Assembly (NCBI RefSeq): GCF_026427775.1
Contig: NZ_CP044532.1
Location: 3,720,001 to 3,784,000, forward strand
Direction of reading: 5' to 3'
DNA from: Arthrobacter sp. CDRTa11
Lineage (GTDB): Bacteria > Actinomycetota > Actinomycetes > Actinomycetales > Micrococcaceae
Length of the DNA: 64,000 nucleotides
The first letter of the stretch is position 1; each line of letters opens with the position of its first letter. Of the stretch, positions 56,840-64,000 are shown in pieces. The notes under the pieces were generated by a model. The model was given only the letters and a program-made list of their open reading frames with translations. It was not told the origin of the DNA and ran no database searches. The translations under genes and the position numbers were made by a program.

Positions 56840-57655
56840 TCAGTTAACGGGGCGCTTCGGAGCCAGCCGGTACCCCACACCCCGTACCGTCTGCAGCCAA
56901 CGGGGCGATTGCGGATCCTCCTGGAGCTTCCGCCGGAGGTTACCGATGTGAACCTCCACGGCCCGCTCATCCGCCTCACTGATGTAGGTGTCGTCTGAAT
57001 AGAACTCACCCCTGACAGCACGGACAAGGTCGGACCGGGTGCAGACGGCCCCGCCAGTGCGCAGCAATTCATGCAGGAGGTCAAACTCGCTCCGGGTGAG
57101 TGCCAACTGTTCGCCGCGGAGTACCACCGAACGGGTTCTGTAGTCGAGCGCGAGGCCGTTGTGGTGCAGCACTCCCTTGGCTTCGGCGGCGTCCTGCACT
57201 CCCGCCGTTCCCGGCACCCCCAGTGAAGCCACACTCAAGGAGGCTCCCGCGTGGGCCTGAAGGGGGCTGTTCCCGTTGACCTCGTGCCGCGGCCTTCGCA
57301 TCATGGCGGCCAGCCGTGCGCGGAGTTCCCGCGGCCTGAATGGCTTGGCGATGTAGTCATCTGCTCCGGCGTTGAGGGCTGAGAGCAGATCCGGTTCTTC
57401 GGTTCTGCCGGTCAGCATCACCACGTAGGCATCGCTGAAATAGCGGATCCGCCGGAGCACCTCGAACCCGTCAATGTCGGGGAGGCCGATGTCCAACGTC
57501 ACCACGCTGGCCTGCTTGTGCCGCACCACTTCAACACCTTCGCGTCCGTCAGCGGCCGTGTGGACCTCAAACCCTGCCTGAGTCAGCACTCCCTCAAGGA
57601 GGTTTCGGATATCCACATCATCTTCGATTACTACTGCTACTCCGAGATCATCCAT
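56840..57655 (-). CDS. OmpR-family response regulator
   Basis: 271 residues from the ATG at 57655 (MDDLGVAVVIEDDVDIRNLL). The receiver has the acid pair EDD (11-13), phospho-acceptor Asp55 in SVVTLDIGLPDIDGFEV, Thr in MLTGR and Lys in AKPFRPREL. A roughly 50-residue linker leads to a winged-helix DNA-binding domain with LTRSEFDLLHELLRT, EVHIGNLRRKL and TVRGVGYRLAP. Its divergent neighbour is a histidine kinase with 251 bases between starts. Control of the Tad loci is plausible from position only. Confidence 0.92.
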   Translation of the reverse strand: MDDLGVAVVIEDDVDIRNLLEGVLTQAGFEVHTAADGREGVEVVRHKQASVVTLDIGLPDIDGFEVLRRIRYFSDAYVVMLTGRTEEPDLLSALNAGADDYIAKPFRPRELRARLAAMMRRPRHEVNGNSPLQAHAGASLSVASLGVPGTAGVQDAAEAKGVLHHNGLALDYRTRSVVLRGEQLALTRSEFDLLHELLRTGGAVCTRSDLVRAVRGEFYSDDTYISEADERAVEVHIGNLRRKLQEDPQSPRWLQTVRGVGYRLAPKRPVN

Positions 57656-57906
57656 TGCTACCCCATGCCAAGCGGAATGCCCCCCATCGGCCCAGCGCCA
57701 ATGCCATTTCCGCTTCAACTATCTCTACGCTACAAGCAAGGGTGACGGATGACACGTGTTTTCTGTTTTCATCTGTCGAAGTCAATTATCATGACATCAG
57801 ACGTACATTCGATCCAAGGGAGGGTGGAGCACTGTGCGCTTCGCGTTTGTGCTTGTAAATTCGCCTTCCACACGATGTTTGATGGGGGAAAGGCTACGGC
57901 CAACTC

Positions 57907-59577
57907 ATGACTGAGAAGCTTGTTCAGCGTGGAATAAGCCGCTATTTCAAGGGTTTGGGGCCACGGACCCAGGTCGCTTTGTGCCAGCTTCCACTAACCC
58001 TGATCGTCCTGGCAATAGGGATCGCGACTCCCTTTGCCTGGCCAAGCCTTCTGAACAGCCCAGTTTACATTTTGGGTATGGTGCTGCATGGCATCCTGTT
58101 TGCTGCTTGCTTCCTCATCCCCTGGGAACGGTTTAACAGGAACGCGTACCTGGTGATACCCGTCCTGGACCTCCTTGCCATAGGACTCTCACGCAATGGT
58201 GCCGGGTCGATGGTGCCTGGGCTCGTGATCCTCATAATTTTTCCCATCATCTGGCTCTCCGCCTCCGGAATGCTGGCACGCACCAGCATCGTTCTGAGTA
58301 TTTTGGGACCATTTTTTATCCTGCTGCCCAACGTGGCCGGAAAAATTCCAAACCTGACAGCTTCGGATCTCACGTCCCTTGTCCTCTTTCCCCTGATGAT
58401 GCTGGCCGTGTCGCTGGCCATACGCTTTGCCAGCGTCAATATGAGGATGCAGCAGCGCCAGCTCCAGGAGAAGGACAAGGAGCTCCGGGACTTACTTGCC
58501 GAGAGCAGGGAGCGCGAAAGGCTGCTCAAAACAATTCTGGACGCTACCGACGTCGGAATTGTTGCGGTTAATTCAGACGGTGAGCACCTGCTGACGAACA
58601 ACCAGCAGCGGGTGTTCGAGCAGAATGCCAGCATTTCCGACGTCCACTCCTCGGACGAAAAAGATCAGCTGATCTTTGCGCAGGACAAGCTGACTCCCTT
58701 GCCGGCCGAAAAGCGGCCTATTCACCGAGCCATCCAAGGTGAGTCTTTTGCTGATTACCTTGTTTGGATTGGCAAGGGGTCAAAACAGCGCGCTGTTTCG
58801 ACAGCGGCAAGGTCAATGGTGAGTGACGGCGGTGAATTCACCGGTGCGGTGGTTGTCTACAACGATGTCACCGGACTCGTCGAGGCTTTGGCCGCAAATG
58901 AGGAACTTGTCTCTAATGTCTCCCACGAATTCAGGACACCCCTGAATTCCATCCTCGGGAATATCGATCTGGTTCTCGAGGATGAGGAGGGAACGTCCAA
59001 GCTGTCCGCCCAGCGCCTTGAAGTTGTCCAGCGCAACTCAGAGAGGCTGCTGGCCCTGGTATCGGACCTGACGCTGTCAGCTTCGTCTGCGCTTAGGGTT
59101 CATCCGAAACGGACAGACCTCGCGAGCCTGGTGGCCACGAGCATCGGCTCCGCCATGGCGCAGGCTGATCAGTCAAACGTCGCGTTCGTTGCAGACGTTC
59201 CCTCACCGCTCTGGGCCTACGCGGATCCCCTGAGGATCGGACAGGCCCTGGACAACCTGGTGTCGAATGCGATCAAGTACTCTCCCGGCGGCGGCGTGGT
59301 GAGCATCAGCGCCAAGGGCGCCGGCGGGTGGGTACGACTCTCAGTTAAGGACACCGGCATGGGTATGACGCCTGAGGACTCCGAGCGGGTATTCAAGCGG
59401 TTCTTCCGCACGGACTCCGCCCGGCAGGCCTCCATTGCCGGAGCCGGGCTCGGACTGTCCATCACCAAAACAATCATTGAACGCCACGGCGGCGACATTT
59501 CCTGTGAAAGCCGTCCCGGCGAAGGCACCACCTTCACGCTCACGCTGCCGGCGGACGGGCCCCCGCCGTCGTTCTAG
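57907..59577 (+). CDS. Sensor histidine kinase with PAS-like domain
   Basis: 556 residues. About six membrane spans lie at residues 25-195, followed by a coiled coil (RMQQRQLQEKDKELRDLLAE), a PAS-like sensor (ILDATDVGIVAVNSDGEHLL, about 215-330), and the HisKA domain with phospho-acceptor His340 in VSHEFRTPLNSILGN. The ATPase has DNLVSNAIKYSPGGG (N box), VKDTGMGM, RFFRTDSARQASIAGAGLGLSI and GEGTTFTLTLP. It is divergent from the OmpR regulator, its likely partner. The ribosome-binding site is distant from the ATG, so the start is not certain. Confidence 0.92.
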   Translation: MTEKLVQRGISRYFKGLGPRTQVALCQLPLTLIVLAIGIATPFAWPSLLNSPVYILGMVLHGILFAACFLIPWERFNRNAYLVIPVLDLLAIGLSRNGAGSMVPGLVILIIFPIIWLSASGMLARTSIVLSILGPFFILLPNVAGKIPNLTASDLTSLVLFPLMMLAVSLAIRFASVNMRMQQRQLQEKDKELRDLLAESRERERLLKTILDATDVGIVAVNSDGEHLLTNNQQRVFEQNASISDVHSSDEKDQLIFAQDKLTPLPAEKRPIHRAIQGESFADYLVWIGKGSKQRAVSTAARSMVSDGGEFTGAVVVYNDVTGLVEALAANEELVSNVSHEFRTPLNSILGNIDLVLEDEEGTSKLSAQRLEVVQRNSERLLALVSDLTLSASSALRVHPKRTDLASLVATSIGSAMAQADQSNVAFVADVPSPLWAYADPLRIGQALDNLVSNAIKYSPGGGVVSISAKGAGGWVRLSVKDTGMGMTPEDSERVFKRFFRTDSARQASIAGAGLGLSITKTIIERHGGDISCESRPGEGTTFTLTLPADGPPPSF

Positions 59578-59623
59578 CGAACAGCAGCCTCACGGCAGGC
59601 AGCCGCATGCAGCGGCACCATGC

Positions 59624-60517
59624 TCAAGTACTGCGCACAGCGCGGGTGAGCTCGGCCCTGGCGAGCATCTCATCGTCCGAGGGGTAGGCCACTTCCTCAA
59701 GTACCAGCGGATGGGGCGCGGCCAGGATGGACTTCGCGTCACGCTTCCGGGCCAGCAGCCTCTCGTAGAGCCATCCCGGTTCCTCCAAGCCCTCACCGAC
59801 GTAGAGGGCAGAACCGACAAGGGCACGGACCATGTTGTGGCAGAAGGCGTCCGCCTGGACGGTAGCCACAATGACGCCGTCCTCGCCACGGTGGAACTCG
59901 AAGCGCTGCAGTTCACGGATGGTAGTGGCTCCCTCCCGTGGCTTGCAGTACGACAGGAAGTTCTGCAGTCCCAGCAGCCTGGATGCGCCCTGGTTCAGCA
60001 GCGACACGTCCAGCGGGTTCTTGTGCCACAGAGTGAAATAACGCTCCAGCGGATCCCACAGCGCCGGTCCGTCTGCGATGCGGTAACTGTAGCGCCGCCA
60101 CAGCGCGGAAAACCTCGCGTCAAAGCCGTCCGGCGCCACTGACACCCGGTGGACCTCGATGGCCCCGGTCAGATCGCCCAGGCCCCGGCTGAGGGCGCCG
60201 CGCAGGCGCCGCAAGAGCGCGACGGCGGGATCCAGTTCCACTCCCCTGTTGAGTCCCAGCCACTCGGCTTCTGTAAGGTCGAGGTGGACCACCTGGCCGC
60301 GGGCATGCACGCCGGCGTCGGTACGGCCGGCCACAGTGACACGGACCGGCCGGCGCACCAGCAACGCCAGTGCCTCCTCCAGGACCCCCTGGACGGTGCG
60401 CATGCCGGGCTGGACTGCCCACCCGCTGAAAGGGCCGCCGTCGTACGACAGATCAAGGCGGATACGCAAAAACCCGCCGCCCCCTGTAACGGGGGCCGCG
60501 GGTTTTTGGTCGTTCAT
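59624..60517 (-). CDS. truA: tRNA pseudouridine synthase A
   Basis: 297 residues if begun at the ATG at 60517 (MNDQKPAAPVTGGGGF). The conserved part starts at LRIRLDLSYDGGPFSGWAVQ (residue 17). VTVAGRTDAGVHARGQVVHLDL contains the catalytic aspartate, and FSALWRRYSYRIADG and FCHNMVRALVGSALYVGEG are typical. It makes pseudouridine at positions 38-40 of tRNA. A terminator-like hairpin (60468-60507) lies inside codons 4-17, so a TTG at codon 17 (60469) may be the true start. The codons before 60517 overlap rplQ and are rejected. It is downstream of rplQ. Confidence 0.93.
   Translation of the reverse strand: MNDQKPAAPVTGGGGFLRIRLDLSYDGGPFSGWAVQPGMRTVQGVLEEALALLVRRPVRVTVAGRTDAGVHARGQVVHLDLTEAEWLGLNRGVELDPAVALLRRLRGALSRGLGDLTGAIEVHRVSVAPDGFDARFSALWRRYSYRIADGPALWDPLERYFTLWHKNPLDVSLLNQGASRLLGLQNFLSYCKPREGATTIRELQRFEFHRGEDGVIVATVQADAFCHNMVRALVGSALYVGEGLEEPGWLYERLLARKRDAKSILAAPHPLVLEEVAYPSDDEMLARAELTRAVRST
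60468..60507 (-). terminator. Terminator-like hairpin between rplQ and truA
   Basis: On the minus strand AAAAACCCGCGGCCCCC pairs with GGGGGCGGCGGGTTTTT across a loop of about 6 bases, ending in a U-tract. It follows the rplQ stop by about 40 bases and overlaps the first codons of truA as usually annotated. Confidence 0.75.
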
Positions 60518-60548
60518 AGACACAAGTCTATGCGAAGGAATCAGCGAA

Positions 60549-61145
60549 TTACTTCGCGTCCTTTTCCTCAGCACCAGGCTCTTCAGGAGCTTCCTCAGCG
60601 GCCGGAGCCTCTTCGGTTGCAGCTTCTTCGGCAGCAGCCTCGGGAGCTTCGGTCTCAACAACCTCAGCCTCGGGAGCTTCTTCTGTTTCATCTGCTACAG
60701 CAGGGGCAGCAGCAGCGGCTTCCTTCTTGTCTGCATCGCGCTTGGCAGCAGAGGTAGCCTCGGCTACAACGGCCTGCTTCGCGGAAACCGGCTCAAGAAC
60801 CAGTTCGATGACAGCCATGGGAGCGTTGTCGCCCTTGCGGTTGCCGATCTTGGTGATACGGGTGTAGCCGCCATCGCGGTTCTCCACTGCCGAGGCAATG
60901 TCGGTGAACAGCTCGTGGACGACGCCCTTGTTGCTGATCAGGCCGAGCACGCGACGGCGGGAAGCCAGGTCGCCGCGCTTGGCGAACGTGACAAGACGCT
61001 CGGCGTACGGCTTGAGCCGCTTGGCCTTGGTCACCGTGGTGGTGATCCGCTTGTGCTCGAACAGTGCTGCTGCCAGGTTCGCGAGCATAAGACGCTCGTG
61101 AGCCGGGCCGCCTCCGAGGCGCGGACCCTTAGTGGGGGTAGGCAT
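60549..61145 (-). CDS. rplQ: 50S ribosomal protein L17
   Basis: 198 residues. The L17 core is [20 protein letters not shown] to about residue 118 ([40 protein letters not shown]). A roughly 75-residue acidic Ala/Glu tail follows, such as those seen in many actinobacteria. The tail is probably disordered. It lies 66 bases downstream of rpoA. Confidence 0.97.
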   Translation of the reverse strand: MPTPTKGPRLGGGPAHERLMLANLAAALFEHKRITTTVTKAKRLKPYAERLVTFAKRGDLASRRRVLGLISNKGVVHELFTDIASAVENRDGGYTRITKIGNRKGDNAPMAVIELVLEPVSAKQAVVAEATSAAKRDADKKEAAAAAPAVADETEEAPEAEVVETEAPEAAAEEAATEEAPAAEEAPEEPGAEEKDAK

Positions 61146-61211
61146 AATTGTTTCTCCTCATATGGAAGCCGGTGGTGGGCACACCATGGTGCCCGCCGGC
61201 CAAGATCTGTT

Positions 61212-62222
61212 TTAGAGTTCGTCGTCGCCGAAAGCGGCGTCGTCCTCTTCAATTGCTGCGGCGCGTGCTGCGAGGTCAAAACCGGGAGGCGAGTCCTTGA
61301 GGGACAGGCCCAGTTCAACCAGCTTTGCCTTGACCTCGTCAATGGACTTCGCACCGAAGTTACGGATGTCCATCAGGTCAGCCTCGGAGCGGGCTACGAG
61401 TTCACCCACGGTGTGGATGCCCTCACGCTTGAGGCAGTTGTAGGAACGGACGGTAAGGTCCAGATCCTCGATCGGCAAGGCCATGTCTGCTGCCAGGGCA
61501 GCATCCGTCGGCGACGGGCCAATCTCGATACCTTCAGCTGCGGTGTTCAGCTCGCGGGCCAGACCGAAGAGTTCCACCAGGGTGGTACCTGCGGAAGCGA
61601 CAGCATCGCGCGGGGCGATGGCCTGCTTGGTCTCGACGTCGACAATCAGCTTGTCGAAGTCGGTGCGCTGCTCAACACGGGTTGCTTCCACGCGGAAAGT
61701 AACCTTCAGCACCGGCGAGTAGATCGAGTCGACCGGGATGCGGCCGATCTCGGAATCGCCGGACTTGTTCTGAGCTGCCGAAACGTAGCCGCGGCCGCGC
61801 TCGATGGTCAGTTCGAGTTCGAACTTGCCCTTCGAGTTCAGCGTGGCAATGTGCAGATCCGGGTTGTGGAATTCGACGCCGGCCGGCGGAGCGATGTCCG
61901 CGGCCGTGACGACTCCCGGGCCCTGCTTGCGCAGGTAGGCAACAACCGGCTCGTCGTGCTCGGAGGAGACCGACAGGCTCTTGATGTTCAGGATGATCTC
62001 GGTGACATCTTCCTTGACACCCGGAACCGTGGTGAACTCGTGCAGCACGCCATCGATCCGGATGCTGGTTACAGCGGCACCGGGGATGGAGGAGAGCAGG
62101 GTACGGCGGAGGGAGTTTCCGAGGGTGTAGCCGAAGCCCGGTTCGAGCGGCTCAATGATGAAACGCGAACGGTTTTCGGAGACTACCTCTTCGGAGAGGG
62201 TGGGGCGCTGTGCAATGAGCAC
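61212..62222 (-). CDS. rpoA: DNA-directed RNA polymerase subunit alpha
   Basis: 336 residues. The N-terminal dimerisation domain is [37 protein letters not shown] and [12 protein letters not shown]. The linker is followed by the C-terminal domain with [19 protein letters not shown] and [18 protein letters not shown], which binds UP elements and activators. Length is normal for Micrococcaceae. Upstream is rpsK with a 133-base gap and no rpsD between them. Confidence 0.98.
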   Translation of the reverse strand: MLIAQRPTLSEEVVSENRSRFIIEPLEPGFGYTLGNSLRRTLLSSIPGAAVTSIRIDGVLHEFTTVPGVKEDVTEIILNIKSLSVSSEHDEPVVAYLRKQGPGVVTAADIAPPAGVEFHNPDLHIATLNSKGKFELELTIERGRGYVSAAQNKSGDSEIGRIPVDSIYSPVLKVTFRVEATRVEQRTDFDKLIVDVETKQAIAPRDAVASAGTTLVELFGLARELNTAAEGIEIGPSPTDAALAADMALPIEDLDLTVRSYNCLKREGIHTVGELVARSEADLMDIRNFGAKSIDEVKAKLVELGLSLKDSPPGFDLAARAAAIEEDDAAFGDDEL

Positions 62223-62355
62223 TTAGGTTTTCCTTTCGGCGAGCATCCGCTATATGACGCAACACAGGTGGTGGAAATTCGGTCTGAAGACTTAACGCGG
62301 CTGGGCTTGCCCGGACCATCAACGGTCCGGGCAAGCTCCTGCTGCGGGAAAGGCC

Positions 62356-62757
62356 TTAGACGCGGCGGCGCTTCGGCGGACGGCAGCCGTTGTGCGCTGC
62401 GGGGGTGACGTCCTGGATGGAGCCAACCTCCAGGCCAGCGGCCTGCAGCGAGCGGATTGCGGTTTCGCGTCCGGATCCCGGTCCCTTGACGAAAACGTCA
62501 ACCTTGCGCATGCCGTGCTCCTGCGCACGCTTTGCAGCGGCTTCGGCAGCCATCTGGGCAGCGAACGGGGTGGACTTGCGTGAGCCCTTGAAGCCAACCT
62601 CACCTGAGGAAGCCCAAGAGATAACAGCGCCGTTCGGGTCCGTAATGGACACGATGGTGTTGTTAAAAGTGCTCTTGATGTGCGCCTGGCCAAGCGCGAT
62701 ATTCTTCTTGTCCTTCTTACGCGGCTTGCGAACCGCGCCACGAGTCTTCGGGGGCAT
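62356..62757 (-). CDS. rpsK: 30S ribosomal protein S11
   Basis: 133 residues. A basic N-terminus ([16 protein letters not shown]) leads into [30 protein letters not shown], then [20 protein letters not shown] and the end [10 protein letters not shown]. All are standard uS11 features. It follows rpsM by 54 bases. Confidence 0.98.
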   Translation of the reverse strand: MPPKTRGAVRKPRKKDKKNIALGQAHIKSTFNNTIVSITDPNGAVISWASSGEVGFKGSRKSTPFAAQMAAEAAAKRAQEHGMRKVDVFVKGPGSGRETAIRSLQAAGLEVGSIQDVTPAAHNGCRPPKRRRV

Positions 62758-62811
62758 TTTTTCTCCTACAGAAAGTTATCGGGGGAAGCTCCGTTAATCC
62801 CGGCGGGGATT

Positions 62812-63186
62812 TTAACGGGCCTTCTTCTTGCCGGCGACGGTACGCTTCGGGCCCTTGCGGGTACGTGCGTTGGTCTTCGTACGCTGTCCGCGTACGGGCA
62901 GGCCCTTGCGGTGGCGCAGGCCTTCGTAGCTGCCGATTTCAACCTTGCGGCGGATATCTGCTGCTACTTCGCGGCGAAGGTCACCCTCAACCTTGTAGTT
63001 GCCTTCAATGTAGTCACGCAGCTCAACCAGCTGGGAATCAGTCAGGTCCTTGACGCGGACGTCAGCGCTGATGCCAGTGGCAGCCAGGGTTTCGTGTGCA
63101 CGGGTCTTGCCCACGCCGTAGATGTAAGTAAGCGCAATTTCCAGCCGCTTTTCGCGGGGAATGTCTACGCCAGCGAGACGAGCCAT
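62812..63186 (-). CDS. rpsM: 30S ribosomal protein S13
   Basis: 124 residues from the ATG at 63186 ([20 protein letters not shown]), with AAGGAG upstream. The open frame continues 17 codons further without signal. The helix-two-turn-helix [19 protein letters not shown] and the end [25 protein letters not shown] are characteristic. Confidence 0.98.
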   Translation of the reverse strand: MARLAGVDIPREKRLEIALTYIYGVGKTRAHETLAATGISADVRVKDLTDSQLVELRDYIEGNYKVEGDLRREVAADIRRKVEIGSYEGLRHRKGLPVRGQRTKTNARTRKGPKRTVAGKKKAR

Positions 63187-63372
63187 AGTGGCAGTACTCC
63201 TTGAATAAACCGGAGGTCGTAGGCAGTACACCCGCACGTTCTGTGCGGCCCCAGCCTCCGACCGGGGGTTAGCTGTCCGGACTCTTTCGAGCTCAATGTT
63301 CCAGATCAGCTTGTGCTGCCTTTATTTACTTGCGTGGGTTAGCAACCCAGGATTTCCTTCAGGGAAGGAAAT

Positions 63373-63486
63373 TTAGCCCTGGCGCTGCTTGTGGCGCGGG
63401 TTCTCGCAGATCACCATGACCCGGCCATTACGGCGGATCACTTTGCACTTTTCGCAGATCTGCTTGACGCTCGGCTTGACCTTCAT
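63373..63486 (-). CDS. rpmJ: 50S ribosomal protein L36
   Basis: A 37-codon gene between infA and rpsM. It reads [20 protein letters not shown], then [17 protein letters not shown], and ends at TAA. Cysteines at 11, 14 and 27 plus His32 form the zinc-binding C+ type site. AAAGGAAT lies before the ATG. The order infA-rpmJ-rpsM is universal. Confidence 0.97.
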   Translation of the reverse strand: MKVKPSVKQICEKCKVIRRNGRVMVICENPRHKQRQG

Positions 63487-63554
63487 GGCATTCCTTTGCG
63501 TGTGGCAGTTGGTCAACTGGAGCAGCCTCAGCTCATGCCGCGGCTGCCCAGAAT

Positions 63555-63776
63555 TTACTTGTAGCGGTAGACGATACGACCCCGAGTGAGGTCATATGGG
63601 CTCAGTTCCACCACTACCCGGTCCTCAGGGAGAATCCTGATGTAGTGCTGGCGCATCTTGCCTGAGATGTGTGCCAGAACGATGTGCTTGTTGGTGAGCT
63701 CAACGCGAAACATCGCGTTAGGCAGCGCCTCAGTCACAACGCCCTCGATCTCAATGACCCCGTCCTTCTTGGCCAT
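63555..63776 (-). CDS. infA: Translation initiation factor IF-1
   Basis: 73 residues from the ATG at 63776 ([20 protein letters not shown]), with GGAGG upstream. The OB-fold continues [19 protein letters not shown] and [21 protein letters not shown]. It occupies the ribosomal A site during initiation. It is the first gene of infA-rpmJ-rpsM-rpsK-rpoA-rplQ(-truA). Confidence 0.98.
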   Translation of the reverse strand: MAKKDGVIEIEGVVTEALPNAMFRVELTNKHIVLAHISGKMRQHYIRILPEDRVVVELSPYDLTRGRIVYRYK

Positions 63777-63903
63777 ACCCTCCGCTAACTGTTGTTGCCG
63801 CAGCCCACCGGATTGCACCGGAGAGGACCACGGACGTTTTTGTTGGATCGGTTATCACCTCAGGCCCCAAACAGGGCACAGCAGGGCAGACAACCAACAG
63901 ACA

Positions 63904-63932
63904 ACACTACCCCTTATCCGGGTAAATGTTAA
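63904..63932 (-). promoter_or_regulatory. Probable infA operon promoter
   Basis: On the minus strand TTAACA (63927-63932) and TAGTGT (63904-63909) are 17 bases apart. The leader to infA would be about 120 bases. No gene is seen between here and the window end (64000). Confidence 0.6.
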
Positions 63933-64000
63933 ATCCAGCCATGTTAGCGCAATGTGCTCCCGTACGCATCATATTCACCGGCAGGAGTGCTCACCGCTGC

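Noticed and set aside
60518..60691. Lys/Leu/Arg-rich N-terminal extension of truA
   Set aside because: It is the alternative frame of the Ala/Glu-rich rplQ tail. TruA homology starts later.

Overview
The window is high-GC actinobacterial DNA. It most resembles Arthrobacter/Pseudarthrobacter (Micrococcaceae). The evidence is groESL under CIRCE elements, mycothiol genes (mshA and inositol-3-phosphate synthase), a treX-treY-treZ operon, and Micrococcales-type ribosomal operons (infA-rpmJ-rpsM-rpsK-rpoA-rplQ without rpsD). No rRNA, tRNA, CRISPR array or complete insertion sequence was recognised, and no gene-free gap exceeds 300 bases.

Layout. 1-0.9 kb: start of an ATP-dependent DNA ligase (cut by the window edge) and a DHFR-like protein. 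0.9-3.1 kb: groEL and groES with two CIRCE operators. 3.1-8.8 kb: a small membrane protein, a THUMP-like methyltransferase, a shikimate-dehydrogenase-like protein, a NagZ-type lipoprotein and a YbdK-type ligase. 8.8-13 kb: alr-tsaE-tsaB-rimI-tsaD on the minus strand, with overlapping start and stop codons. 13-29.4 kb: accessory metabolism (PfkB kinase, GH4 glycosidase, GNAT, mshA, fhs, a repeat-flanked DUF559-type nuclease gene, ino1, an aldo/keto reductase, treXYZ). 29.5-37.3 kb: cell-envelope and cofactor genes (nnr, acpS, glmS, coaA, a VanY-type carboxypeptidase, mscL, glmM). 37.4-40.4 kb: a GT39-type glycosyltransferase and rpsI/rplM. 40.6-56.3 kb: one prepilin peptidase and two tandem, fully paralogous Tad (Flp) pilus loci. 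56.3-59.6 kb: an HPt-like protein, an OmpR-type regulator and a histidine kinase. 59.6-63.8 kb: truA, rplQ, rpoA, rpsK, rpsM, rpmJ and infA.

How it fits together. A peptidoglycan/tRNA-modification chain (nnr to alr) is split by about 16 kb of sugar, thiol and one-carbon genes. The ribosomal chain truA to rplM is split by about 19 kb carrying the two pilus machines. Each of the three Flp pilin genes is followed at once by a strong stem-loop, which suggests that pilin is made in excess of the assembly proteins. Ino1 and MshA together supply mycothiol precursors, GlmS and GlmM supply amino-sugars for the wall, and Alr and the carboxypeptidase act on D-Ala.

The most unusual features are: the DUF559-type nuclease gene bracketed by two mirror-image arrays of a roughly 32-bp repeat that starts about five bases after each neighbour's stop codon; the doubled Tad locus served by one prepilin peptidase; an HPt protein whose phospho-accepting histidine is an isoleucine; a perfect palindrome in front of glmS; and a terminator-like hairpin inside the 5' end of truA as usually started.
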